Positions 22,988 to 33,813 are shown, counted from the stretch's first letter. The stretch: DNA of 64,000 nucleotides from Fragum whitleyi (GCA_948146395.1 OX411544.1:59855856-59919855); one strand, 5' to 3'. Made by a program: numbers and translations. Notes: a model not told the origin generated them from the letters alone.

Positions 22988-23946
22988 GTGTTTGGATGTA
23001 AATATAAATTCTGCAAGAAATTACCACTTTAAATTCATTCTTTTAATATATAAAAAGGCCACCGGCCACTATACATATTCAAATTCAAAGTATGTTGGTT
23101 CATGTAAAAGAAAAATAGGAAAATGCGAAAAGAAAAATACACTGGCACCTGTTACATATGAAAATATGCATACAACAAACTTATAAGATTACAACCTTAT
23201 TAAAGCTTCTGGTACTTTTCACTCAAAAAATATTGCGAAAGGGTAAGGAACTACTTGTCATAATGCACTCCTTTCTTCCTCCATATGCTCCTCCATGTAG
23301 GATGACTTTCTACAACCTCTCTTAATCTTGAATAGCTAATATTATTTTAAGGGGGAAAGGTCAAACCAAATATCAAACTTGTAGTACATATAATAGAATC
23401 AAATATTCTGAACAGAACAGAATAGAGTAAAACACGTCTTGTATTATGTCCACTAGGTACAAAGATGTACTTGTATTTTTGGTATATTCATAATGATCAA
23501 AATGAGACGAATGAATTTTTGCATTTTCGCGAACGTATTGTTATTCTGACCAAAGAGCAGACGCACTTGTAAAGCTATAAACGCAATTTTTAATACACAT
23601 TTAGGCTACATTCTCCACCTCGACAATCTAAGAAATTAAGAAAATCCGTAAAGGATTTTTATGGAATAAAAGACACGCAGCTTATAGCATAACATAACAT
23701 AAGTTTTATTTATATGACTCGAACGAAATCTTTCATCATCAAATATAGAGAATGCTACTTATAATCGAGTTTTCAAGTCATTCTTAGACTGGTCATGAGG
23801 AATCATGCAGATATGAACAGGTCAAAAGGGTCATACACACGTACGTTCACAAATTTATTCATTTACGGCAAACTGATGGTAGAAATTCAGGACAAATATG
23901 CAGCGGAACTTTTTATATTTTCATTGAAAACTGAAACGCTGTCATA

Positions 23947-24320
23947 CGCCAAAAACGCTATGTGAACTCGCTGGCAACGCGCTAGACACACGTTTAGTAC
24001 GCCGAAGACACGCTATGCACACGTTCCCAGTACGCTGGAAACACGCTAGAAGCACGTTAAACTTTGGGCTAACGTGTTTCTCGCGAGTCCGTAGCGTAAG
24101 TGAACAAGCTCCTAGCGTGCGGAACGTGTTCCAACACGTTCGGCACACGCTGAGAAATTTTGTGCATGCACAAAATTTTATGAGATACTCAGCGTATCTC
24201 AACGTGTGCCAACGTGTTACAGCGTGCCGATAGCGTGTGCGGAACGTGTCCATAGCGTACCCGACGTGTTCGCAGCATGTTATAAAAAATCCAACACGTT
24301 CCACACACGCTGGTTAAAAC
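23947..24320. repeat. Right phased array of RCGTG motifs in element Z
   Basis: Motif positions include 23991, 24000, 24011, 24022, 24033, 24044 and 24055 (mostly minus orientation); 24073, 24084, 24095, 24105, 24116 and 24125; 24137 and 24148 (minus); then 24193, 24203, 24213, 24223, 24234, 24245, 24256, 24265 and 24276 (plus); and 24297, 24308 and 24320 in the terminal repeat. Steps are nearly all 9-12 bp. The gap at 24276-24297 is two turns. Confidence 0.9.
24155..24178. repeat. Perfect 24-bp palindrome within element Z
   Basis: AAATTTTGTGCATGCACAAA then ATTT is its own reverse complement. It sits between minus-oriented motifs on its left and plus-oriented motifs on its right, with GCTGAG/CTCAGC just outside, so it is the axis of a local inverted duplication. 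Confidence 0.85.
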
Positions 24321-24689
24321 GTTAAGGTGTGACAGCCTTATTAAGTAGAACCAGAAAAATCACAAACGACGACGCCAAGGCTATAGCAATACCTCGGTTT
24401 TTTTTCCGAAAATAGCCGAGCGAAAAATCCTTGTGCACATTTTCCTTTTGGCAAGTACAAGTATTCTATCATGCTTTGTTAAAACATTTTTTTCCAACTT
24501 TCTGTTACTGGTGAGAAATAGCGAACCCTTGTTTCGTCACAAGTAACTGTGTTTGCAAATTGTCTTTGACCAAGTTTGAAAAGATTTTATCTGTCGCTTA
24601 GCCTTTTGTACTCGTGCGTTTTATACTCCCTAAGAGTATATTTGTTGAGGGTATTGGTATACAGGATTCAGCTTGTCGGACGTCGATCA

Positions 24690-25470
24690 GTCCAGGGCGG
24701 GACTTATTTTGACTCTAAAATCTTAAAATATCTTTTCCTCACTAATAAATGGGCGGATTTCAATCAAACTTGACAGATTTGTATCTTGGGTGACCTTTTT
24801 TCAAAACATGTTATTTAAATAATGATTGACCCCCCCCCCCCCAAAAAAAAAAAAAAAAAAAAAAAAAACAAAAAAAAAACGGATGGGGCTCATTTGACCC
24901 TGAAATCTTATTTTGAAACATATTTTCCTCGGTAACCGAAGGCCTGGTTATAACCAAACTTGGTTGTTTTGCTACATGAGTGATTCTTCTCAAAACATGA
25001 TTATGAAATTTTGAATTGCCCAAAATATGGGCGGTTGGGGCTTATTTTGACCCTAAAATCTCGAAACATCTTAAACTAGATAACCAATGGACAGATTTCA
25101 ACCTAACTTGCTAGATTTGTTCAGTGGGTGACCTTTCTCAAAACCTGTTTGCGAAATTATTTTGTTTGGACCCTAAATATGGGTGTCGAAGGGTGGGGCT
25201 CTTTACAAACTTTAAAGCTTTAAGCACCCAAAAACCAATGGGCAGATTTTAACCAAACTTGGTAGAAATGATTCTTTGGTGACCATTTTCATAATTGTTC
25301 GTGAAATATAATAAGCCCGAATATAATCATGGCAATGCGGGGCTTATTCTGACCGTAAAATCATTAAACACCATTTCATCAACAAAACAATAGCAGATTT
25401 CAACCGAACTTGTCCTGAATGTTTCTTATGTGACTCATTTTAAAAGTTGTTCATCAAATGGATGAAATAC
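24690..25470 (+). repeat. Pearl-like tandem array, family I (degenerate)
   Basis: About five units share GGGGCTTATTTTGACC, AAATCTT..AACATCTT, GGGCAGATTTCAACC and AACTTG..AGA with GGGTGACC blocks, spaced roughly 150-165 bp. A homopolymer tract (13 C then 26 A, 24830-24868) interrupts the first unit. A minus-strand copy with an intact hairpin is at 29450-29822. Confidence 0.55.
24830..24879. repeat. Poly-C/poly-A homopolymer tract
   Basis: 13 C followed by 26 A, one C and nine A. Length is likely to be unreliable in any assembly. Confidence 0.9.
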
Positions 25471-26082
25471 TTGATATAAAATAAGTTTAATGCATTTCTC
25501 TTTTTGAAGCCTTTGTTGACTTCAAAGAACACATTTCCTCTCTTGTCTTTTTAAAAGAAATACTGCAAAGTCATTAAATTTAATCTAATTAAGCCAAATC
25601 TAGTGCACCCCTGGGTCTCCTGGTGCATTCAATTGAAAAGTAATAGGTTTTTCAGTATCCGTTTTGCTGATTTTCAATTCCTTTGTACTTGATTCCTTGG
25701 TTGATGGCTTATTTTACACTGTATCGGAGTTCCAGCTAAATTTGCGTTTGCCTCATAGTTGGTTCTTATTTGGAATGAATGTTTGTGACGGCACTGTTTG
25801 ACCCGTCTGCACCAATTATTCTTTAGATAAACTGTCTTTGTTGGTAATGTGGTCAAAAGAGAATACAAGGTGATTTTGAATTGGCATTCGACTACATATA
25901 TTTTGCGTTATGAAATTGCGTACAATTTTATCACAAATTTTATGGATTCTGGAATGCACTGTGAGGTCTTGTTCTTGCAGGAATGTACCAGAAGCATCAG
26001 TGAAACTTTCGAGATTCATACTTAATACATTTAATGTAGCTGTGAAGGTGATGGATGATATTGAGGATATTGAATGAGTGGT

Positions 26083-26191
26083 CATGGAATACCGAATTTA
26101 TTAAACGAGTCATCTATAAACAGATAAAAACGAGGCTGCGCCAAGATTTTTCTGTTTTAGATGACGAGTTAAATAAATTCTGTATTTCATG
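26083..26191. repeat. Foldback element, ~45-bp arms
   Basis: CATGGAATACCGAATTTATT and the complement of the right end, CATGAAATACAGAATTTATT, head the two arms, which continue through CGTCATCT/AGATGACG to a GC-rich loop GAGGCTGCGCC. The loop resembles that of family K (GAGGCTCTGCC), suggesting related foldbacks. Confidence 0.65.
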
Positions 26192-26476
26192 AGCACAAAT
26201 TTGATATTCTATTTATGATATGACCCGAATTTTGGTGATAAAACGAGAAAATTACGATATTTATCGATTCATGTTATTCCGCGAACCATTATACGCCGTT
26301 TGCGAAATAACGGCAGCAGATCGATTATGGCGTCATTTTCCTAAAAAAATATAACGTTTTTCTTCGTTCTTAGCTCATTTGCATCTAGTTATTCCACAAG
26401 TGTAATAACACTCATGTAATATCAAAAATATTCAACAGCTTTTTTTCACTACGGTGACGTAGGTCATATTATAAAT

Positions 26477-26777
26477 ATATATAACACGTACTTAGTTTTT
26501 GTACGAAAAATTTTATCTAACGAGGTTGGGAGAGTTGGGAGAATTGATCATTGTCGAGGCTCTGCCGAGACGATTATCAATACTCACAACCGAGTTAGAT
26601 ATTTTTTCATACAATACACTAAGTACGTATCATATTATCTTATTACCTCTATTTGTATTGTTTTCGTCGATGTTTCTAACTGAAATGCAAGTTTCTAAAA
26701 TTAACCACATAATGTCACTGTTCAAAAAGTAAAAAATTAAATCATACGGGATGTTATCACACAGATATTTGTATAGT
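26477..26777 (+). mobile_element. Foldback element family K, copy 2
   Basis: Palindrome arms end in CACGTACTTAG and AAGTACGTATC around loop CGAGGCTCTGCCGAG. GGGAGAGTT/GGGAGAATT is a small duplication unique to this copy. The conserved tail ends GATATTTGTATAGTT. Confidence 0.75.
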
Positions 26778-27812
26778 TTTAAGATAAATAAGGAATAAAT
26801 TGTCATTGGGTCCGCATCGACAGAGATGTTAAATTTACTTTTTTTTTATAAAAGAAATTAAAAGTAACAAAATCAATCAACATTTCAAAATTTATGAAAC
26901 TGCAGTAATTGCCTCCATGAAAAATCTTAAACGTCAGCAAAGAGCAAGGATCTTGACCCTTTTGAAAGCTTTTATATAGACATGTAGAAAACTGTATTTG
27001 TCCGGGGACTTTCGGAGGTCACTGTACAATAAGTTTATATTATGTATCTAGGTCCCCGGCTACTGAGTATGAAGCTGTATAATAAAACAATACGGATATG
27101 AAAGTCTTTAGAGTTTCGTAGAAAGTATTTTCCAATATCAAATTTCAAAGATCTATATCACATCAGGATTCTAATTAATGCAAGCTTCAATATAACGAAT
27201 TAATGGATTTTCATGAGTCTACCCTTTTTATGAGAAGGTTAATGACTGCCCAGTTAAACGGTTGTGTCACCAGAGCTCATTGTTTTCGGAACAAAACTCT
27301 CATAATATTGATATAATAGTCCAATTAAAGATTTATATCCATTTACCAGCGTAATCCCATTGGGATTTCAGTAAGTATTGTTCACAGGAAAATCTACTAA
27401 AAACCTATTCATCATGGGAATGATAACATATAAGTGATGTTTTATCATTTTGATGGTTTGAATGGTTTATTCTATTTCATCCCCTCTTCAAGTAACTCCC
27501 ATAGGCTTTGCGGATGACTCAGTTTCCACTTTACAAAGGAAATTAACTTTTTTTCTCATTGTACAATAATGACCATAAATGGAAGAGAAAGAAATTGGAT
27601 CATTATATATAAAATGGACTATCCTTTCGAGTTAATTACCGATTAAACCGTCTTTATGACCAGTATGTACATGTTATAGATAGGAAATCTCTTTGGCTAA
27701 AATATCTTAAAACGTAGTCAAATTGTTTGTCTCCAGTTCCACTAGGTTAAGTTCTAAATTGGACAAAGTTTGGTAAAATAAAAATGTCACAGGGACATGC
27801 CCTACGTTCAAT
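26778..27812. other. Unassigned AT-rich DNA
   Basis: No gene, repeat family or RNA gene is recognised. Confidence 0.4.
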
Positions 27813-28110
27813 GCCGCCGCCATAGCGCATGAGGTAGCGCATCGGACTGTTTAATCTTGAGGTTCCGGGTTCGATCCCTGACGGCGATAATGGCACTCAT
27901 TTTTTCCGACTATTTGTCTCTCACTAATGGATTGATAATTGTAGACCTATGATAGATAGCTGCTTGAGGCTAGGAAAGGATGTGATGGTTGTACTGGTGA
28001 GAGAAATACCAGCAATCAATTGTTACGTGCTCCAGCCGCTGCGATATATCTGAAAAAGTGTTGAAAGCGGCGGAACACTCCATTCAATCAATCAATCTAT
28101 CAATTAACCA
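27813..28110 (+). mobile_element. tRNA-derived SINE, copy 1 (full length)
   Basis: A tRNA-like head (27813-27888) holds an exact pol III A box TAGCGCATGAG (27823-27833) and B box GGTTCGATCCC (27868-27878), 34 nt apart. The anticodon-loop region ACTGTTTAATCT points to a tRNA-Asn-like ancestor, tentatively. The body (CGACTATTTGTCTCTCACTA, GGCTAGGAAAGGATG, GTGAGAGAAATACCAG) ends GTTGAAAGCGGCGGAACAC followed by an AATC-rich tail. Other copies: 52438-52712, 47532-47743, 47135-47418 (minus) and fragments. It would be retrotransposed by LINE machinery elsewhere. Confidence 0.8.
27823..27878 (+). promoter_or_regulatory. Internal RNA polymerase III promoter (A and B boxes) of the SINE
   Basis: TAGCGCATGAG fits TRGYNNANNNG at every position and GGTTCGATCCC fits GGTTCGANNCC. 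The spacing is normal for tRNA-type promoters, so this copy may still be transcribable. Confidence 0.7.
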
Positions 28111-28169
28111 TATGATCACTTTAGTTGTCACATGTAAAGCTCATATGTCTGAAAACTTGATTAGAATAT

Positions 28170-28560
28170 TTCCTTCTTGATTGAAAAGAACGATTGTCCA
28201 CATATCTCGAACGAGTTAAAAATTGGGTCACGGGGTCAAATGTTAATTAGATATTTTGTGCACTCTAGATGTCCCCTTTTTTTGGCCCAAACACCTTGAA
28301 TCTTGGTCAAAATATTTTTGTCTCTATGCGACCTAACACAATGCTGAAAGTGTGTCATTTGAGGTTAAGAATTAGGTCACAGGATCATTTCTTAACCCTT
28401 GTGTGCATTATAGAGATTTATGACTAAAAGACCTATTAACTTTTTCAGAATGATTGTCAACATGACATCTGAGACGAGTTTGAAATTGAGGTCAAAGACT
28501 TGATCAAATCTTTCTAATGGACTACAAAAAGTAAACCATCACTCATGTGTTCATTAAATA
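28170..28560 (+). repeat. Degraded family B array
   Basis: TTGGGTCACGGGGTCAAATG, TTTTGTGCACTCTAGATG, TTGGCCCAAA and CTTGGTCAAAATATTTTTGT correspond to the family B unit seen cleanly at 54.3-55.9 kb. About 2.5 decayed units without termini. Confidence 0.55.
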
Positions 28561-28970
28561 GAATTATTCTAATACACGATACAAAAGATATGGCTTATTT
28601 GCCACTTCACCCTTGAAATTCTTTCGACCTAAAACATTTGCAAAAAGGAAATATAATCATCTCATCAAATTTATTAACATCTTGTTGAAATATTTAAGAA
28701 TCTCGCGAGGCTCTTTATATCTATCCTGAAATATTCTGATGAATTTTGTTATTCAGTATCAAATAAAAGCAGGATTCAATCTCTGGCTTTGATCGGTGAA
28801 TGAACCTTTAATACATTACTTTATTACATTGATAAGACTGAAGGCCCATCTGGGACATAAAGACTACATTGTGTAGTAGATTTCAGAGTTGTTGTGCCAG
28901 AAAATTTACAATTCCGTCAAAACAACTTTTTAATCTCCAAATCGTTTTTGAATGTATATAAAAAAAACGC

Positions 28971-29021
28971 GAAATTACTGAAATATTATTGAAAGCGGTG
29001 TAAAACCCCGTTCAAACAAAT
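28971..29021 (+). mobile_element. SINE 3' end fragment
   Basis: TTGAAAGCGGTGTAAAACCC then CGTTCAAACAAATT matches the 3' terminus of the SINE family. Confidence 0.6.
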
Positions 29022-29449
29022 TCACTCAATTATTAAGTCGTGATAGGGGCTATGATTAAATCAAAGTACTGAAAGTACTGATAAGTTGGAATGCGTTCGA
29101 GAGACGGTTACCTCAAGCTAATAACGAAGCTGACGCCTCCCGCCCACCACAGGTGATCACAAAGAACGTCTCGTCTTTTGACGGGCGTATATGAATCAAT
29201 GTATTTCAACAACGAGAAACGCTTAAACCCCTGAATCGTTATACAGGCCTGAATCTGATGAAAGAAAAATGAGAACAAAAGGGCTAGAATGGCCCTAAAC
29301 CGTTCACCTGAATTCGATTGGTCCAGTGGATCTTATCCAAGAAACTTTCAAAGATTCATTCAAATTTGCCTAATTGTTGAAGAGGAGATATTATATGAAT
29401 TATGAGCAGTCATAATAGACCCTGCCAACCAATTCATTACAGAGGAGAC

Positions 29450-29822
29450 TCAAAACTAGCCCTACCCTGCCACGCCGACTTTATGGGCTAATGAAAATTT
29501 TGCCAACAATATTTGAAGGAGGTCATCAAAGGAACATTCTTGTAAAGTTTCATTATAATCTGCCCTGTGGTTCAGGAGGAGATGTCGTTCAAAGATTTGG
29601 GGCTCAAAATAAGCCCCGCCCTGCCATAACCATATTTATTGGCCAATTAGAATATAGCGACTATTTTGAAGACGGTCACCAAGGGAACATTCTGGCAAAA
29701 TTTCATTGAAATTGGTCCAGCGGTTAAGGAGAAGAATAAGTTTTAAGAAAGTTGACGACGGACGACGGAGTCAGGGTGATCCTAAAAGCTCCCCTTGAGC
29801 CCGTTGTGCTCAGGTGAGCTAA
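29450..29822 (-). mobile_element. Pearl-like element, family I, reverse copy with hairpin head
   Basis: On the minus strand it begins with the hairpin AGCTCACCTGAGCACAAC ... GGGGAGCT (about 29788-29822), then GTCCGTCGTC, then about two units (GTTCCTTTGATGACCTCC, GGGGCTTATTTTGAGCCC). Its head is shared with family B, so B and I are sister families. Confidence 0.6.
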
Positions 29823-30059
29823 AAACGGAAAAAATGATACGGACCATACAGCCGACTGATGGACGCACATGCACACACTTATACACTCAAAACAGTTTTT
29901 ATATTACTTTTCAAATGAGTTCTGTTCCATTTGAGTTATCAATTACCTTTTTTATTAGAAGTGTCGCAAAGTGGACCTCAACAGTTGATTTGTCCATGAT
30001 GAAAAGCTAATTTCGCAGGGAAGTCTTTTACTTCATGAGTTGAAATCTCAAGACAATTT

Positions 30060-30400
30060 TTGGACGGAGTTCAATTGTGATTTCGACCTTTGTGACTTCA
30101 GAATTGGGTACTTTCTCGGGTCATTGACAACATTTGTGTCAAGTTTTATGATTTGGCTCAATTGGTTGTTCAGTTAGAGTGGAAACTGTTAACTGTTAAA
30201 ACTTACTGACGACCGTGACATGTATGACCCCGAAACAATAGGGCATTTCTTTGGGTCATGGGCAATATTTATGTAAAGTTTCGTTATAGCAGGTCAATTG
30301 CTTCTCCGTTTATCTAGCGGAAAGCAAAAGGTCAATGCACTGAGAGATAGACATGATGAAATAAATATATATTCCTCTACTTCTGAGTTGGGGGTACAGT
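30060..30400 (-). repeat. Decayed family D element
   Basis: CATTTGTGTCAAGTTTTATG, CAATAGGGCATTTCTTTGGG then TCATGGG, AGACATGATGAAA and CCTCTACTTCTGAG follow the order of family D at 2904-3598. The terminal hairpin is lost. Confidence 0.55.
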
Positions 30401-32049
30401 TAATAACATCGTGAAATTGATAAGGTGAACGATTTTGGAATGATTTAGGCATGATGTTGAATGAGTGAGCGGAGTGAGTTTTGAGTGAAATTAAAGTGAG
30501 GGAATCCAATGTCGCTTATTTTGTTCAGGATGAACAAAAATAGCGATATATAATACCTATATAAAATATGCATAAACGTTCAATCAATAGCTTTCTGTTT
30601 CGTCAAGAACCAATCAGACGCTTTAAATTTCAATTATGTCAGTGAAATCGTGATTTGGTTTTTGCTAAATTCATTTTGAACGTTCATGTTGATCTTATTT
30701 TTTTTTAATAACTGTGAGCGTTTTTGAATGGTTTATGTGAGTGTTTGGAATGAATGAATGGAGCGCAGAGTGAGCGATTAAGATTTTTTTTATTGAGATG
30801 AATGTCAATTTTACGATGTAACTAACTGTATGATGGTGCTCTTAAACGTGTTGATGTGTAAGAATGTGAAGAAAACAAGTTGAACTAGTTGGTTTGCTTC
30901 AAATGGCAAATTGTCTTGGTGATGGAATGCCATTGGGCAAAGATATTAAAGATGCGTTGGCAAGGGTTTTATTAGATGAGTATTAGGTTTTTACAATGAA
31001 ACTTTCATGTAGACAATCAAAAGTTAAATGTGTAATAAGATCGTTCAGAAAGAGAAACTATACCTTTAAAAGAAGCTATAGCATAATTCTACGAAAAGCA
31101 GGTCGCGACCTTACCAAATAAGCAGATCACGTGATTGGTCTGTGCTATTGCCACAATACTGAGAAAACAGATCGCGACATTACCAAATAAGCGGATCACG
31201 TGATTGGCTAGTTCTATTGTCAATTGCTGACCTTATCGGACTTGACTTATCACATGATTTCCAAATATAGTAATGCAAACATGTGATACTAATATATTCG
31301 TACGCAACATTCAATAAATATCTTTTAAAACATAAAATTAGCGTGTTAATAATATACATGAAGTGATAGTTGTGTAATTGTACAGCATTATTACTTTTTG
31401 ATGAAATAAACTGTATATCTTTGTCAAGTTGAGATATACGAAATAGGCCGAAGTGTAATCACATCCTGTTCACGTGATATGTGTTCTCAAAAAACCCGAA
31501 ATGAAATTATCTTGTGTTCATTTTGCGGTTTTGTTAAATCTAAGTTGGAATTGCTCCGCATTCCAACTTAAAAACCAGCATAATTCAGTGACCTCAAACC
31601 ACAACATTGTACTATGTAGAAAGAGGAGAAAAATAGTAAATATACCGTAACACGGCTATGTCTTCCGCATATCATATTTGACCCGATAGACCATTCAATA
31701 AATATCTCATATTGTCCACAATACCGTGTAATTTTTGTTGAAGTAATCACATATTGATTAAAACGGTCACTTTAATTTACTACTGAAGAACCGAGCGAGT
31801 ATCCTTTCAGACATTATTCTTAACCAATGCGTGGATAATCCTAGACATGGATGAGCAGCTAGAGGTCCAGAAATAATACCGTGGGAAATACAGGAATACA
31901 TAGGTGGGTACTCTAGCCAACGCGATATGACAAAAAATGTAAACCGTAAAAATGTAAAATCTAAATTGAGAAATTGGCGTTAAAACGCCCATCTGAGACA
32001 TAGTTTACCAAGGTTGCAAAATTCCAATAATCTTAAACAGTAGAAAATC
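30400..32049. other. Unassigned DNA containing an E-box/CCAAT duplication
   Basis: No coding exon is recognised. Apart from the 69-bp duplication at 31100-31210 I see no repeat family. CCAATCAG near 30610 and TTCACGTGATA near 31470 are further promoter-type words without visible gene context. Confidence 0.35.
31100..31210. promoter_or_regulatory. 69-bp direct duplication carrying E-box plus CCAAT motifs
   Basis: Two copies share AGRTCGCGAC, TTACCAAATAAGC and GATCACGTGATTGG. ATCACGTGAT lies at 31126-31135 and 31195-31204, each immediately followed by TGG to give ATTGG (a CCAAT box on the minus strand). CACGTG next to CCAAT is a common promoter pairing (USF/MITF-type bHLH-ZIP with NF-Y). No transcript is visible beside it, so a regulatory role is only a suggestion. 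Confidence 0.35.
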
Positions 32050-32735
32050 ATAATATCACTGTGTTTATACCCCCAGCTTTTACCCACCTTGACTAAATTT
32101 TCCTCAGAGTGAAGATATCATGTGGAAAGACAAACATTTTGACAAAATTCCAAGACATTTGAGCCAAATAGGCGACCTCTAGAGTGTTTACAACGGTTTT
32201 CTAAGATTTGCTCTGTGACCTAGCTTTTTACCCTTCTTTATCCAATTCTAAAATCGTTCAAATGGCCATTTACACAAACATTCAGACAAAGTTTCAAGAC
32301 ATTTGAGCTAAAATTGTGGCCTCTAGAGTGCACACAAGGTCTTTCTAAGATTTGCTCCTTGACCTTGTTATTTAACACCAATTTCAAAGTAATTCAAAAT
32401 TTCATTTTGAGACACATTCTGACTAAGTTTCAAGACATTTGAGCCAAGATATCCTGTATTCTGACCAAGTTTTATTTGGGCCAAAATATGGTTTCTTAAG
32501 TGCCCACAAGATTATGCTGACATTTGTTCCCTTAACCTCATTTTTGATCCAACTTGACCCATTTTCGAACTAAGCTGAGATTTGGTGTGACAAACATTCT
32601 GATCGAGTGTCGAGACATCTGAGCCATTTTCTTTTTGCATCAGACAAGAAGTAGACACACGACAGATGCCGGACATGTAGCCTGTTCACATAAGCTCACC
32701 ATGGGCACTTCGTACTCAGGTGACCTAAAATGGCA
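32050..32735 (-). mobile_element. Pearl-like family B element, reverse copy
   Basis: The minus-strand head is the hairpin AGGTCACCTGAGTACGAAGT ... GGTGAGCTTATG near 32695-32730. Units read (minus) AGCAAATCTTAGA, ACCTTGTGTGCACTCTAGAG and GCCACAATTTTAGC. Several units are decayed. Confidence 0.6.
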
Positions 32736-32771
32736 TTAAACCTATTCAATCAATACATCACTTCTTAAAAG

Positions 32772-32950
32772 TGCAAGTTCTATAGGGATGAGTGTCTTTT
32801 TCACTGCGTTTATTGGGGTATAAAGTTCAATTGCCTTAGCACATAGCAAATAACGCCCGTAGGGCGTTATGTTTAAGCCATGTGTTAAGGCAATTGCACT
32901 TTATACCCCTATAAACGCTGTGAAAAAGACACTCTGCCCTTATAATTGCA
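32772..32950. repeat. Large foldback element, ~70-bp arms
   Basis: The core 32791-32933 folds almost completely: AGTGTCTTTTTCACTGCGTT pairs with AACGCTGTGAAAAAGACACT, then GGGGTATAAAGT..CAATTGCC with its complement, ending in ATAACGCCC-GTA-GGGCGTTAT centred at 32860. Weaker complementarity extends outward to TGCAAGTTCTATAGGG. Single copy in the window. Confidence 0.75.
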
Positions 32951-33510
32951 ATCCCCTTGGTCTAAGAAACTATTAAAATACTCGGCTAAACATTGAAGTT
33001 TCGAGTCTACTTTCTGCGTGTATTACACAATCTATTTTTAGAGCGTGTATTTTTTCTCGCTATCGAAGTTAAACGGCATAAAGTTAAACAAATGGTACAC
33101 AAACAAAAGACAATTTGACATTCGTAGAGGTACTTATGATCTAAACAGAATTTTGACAAGTTATTCTGTATTTTAAACCGAAACTATCGTGATCGGGCTT
33201 AGCTGAGAGGGTTGCTTGGTGGTCTTCGTCGACTCGCTGTAAACATCGACTCAGAATCTGAACTGCATGCTTTCAATCATAAATTCTTTCGAAAATATTC
33301 TATTATATTAAATAGCAATATTACGATATGGAAGGGGAACGAGGGGTTTTCGAGTTCCTAAAACACGGGACATGCAGATCAAAGGTCGGGGGTTTCCCGA
33401 TAGACCTATTGCATTTTATACAGAAATAAAGTGCAATGGATTTCCCCACGTGATGCGATTTAAACCAATCAAAATTCTTTATTTCATTAGATTGCAATTA
33501 TTGTAAAGCC

Positions 33511-33813
33511 TTGACACTTGTTCTGAATTGGCCTCTCATAACACTTCCCTTCGGAGACTTTATGCAGACTTGTGATAAATCTTCAAACCTACGGTGTCTT
33601 CGTAGACCTGTATTTCTGGTTAATTTATTTGATTGGATTAACTCGTATCGTTTTGAATTTTGTTTAGAACGCATTGCAAATACTGTGGACTTATCAACCA
33701 GTCTTGCTCACGATTTTCCCACAATTATTAGGAAGAAAGCATGCACTATAGACAAAAGCCGTGTGTACAGCTTGAATATCAGAAGGATACACGTAGTTTT
33801 CACCCTTCGATGA
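33511..33813 (+). other. 100-codon open frame without recognisable similarity
   Basis: An uninterrupted frame of 100 codons. I recognise no domain, signal peptide or transposase motif, and no splice or promoter context supports it. The 33.0-33.9 kb stretch is otherwise unassigned. Probably chance. Confidence 0.12.

Larger units (their letters stand above)
22686..24337. mobile_element. Inverted-repeat element Z with helically phased RCGTG arrays
   Basis: The 1,652-bp element begins GGCCCTATCACACCTCAACG; its right end complements GGCTGTCACACCTTAACG, and the similarity runs on through GTTTTARCCAGCGTGTG. It is flanked by the 4-bp direct repeat TTAT (22682-22685, 24338-24341). Each subterminal arm holds a run of AACGTGT/AGCGTGT-like motifs repeated every 10-11 bp. 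The central ~0.95 kb is ordinary AT-rich DNA without a transposase. I take it to be a non-autonomous DNA transposon of uncertain superfamily: a 4-bp duplication would fit several (Sola-, Academ- or Chapaev-like). Open frames across the arms are products of the repeats. Confidence 0.75.

Noticed and set aside
23942..24304. 120-codon minus-strand frame rich in Cys, Thr and Arg
   Set aside because: It is the translation of the phased RCGTG array of element Z; the periodicity explains the composition.
27813..27888. Functional tRNA gene
   Set aside because: The A and B boxes fit, but the acceptor stem is imperfect and it is fused to a SINE body found elsewhere in the window.
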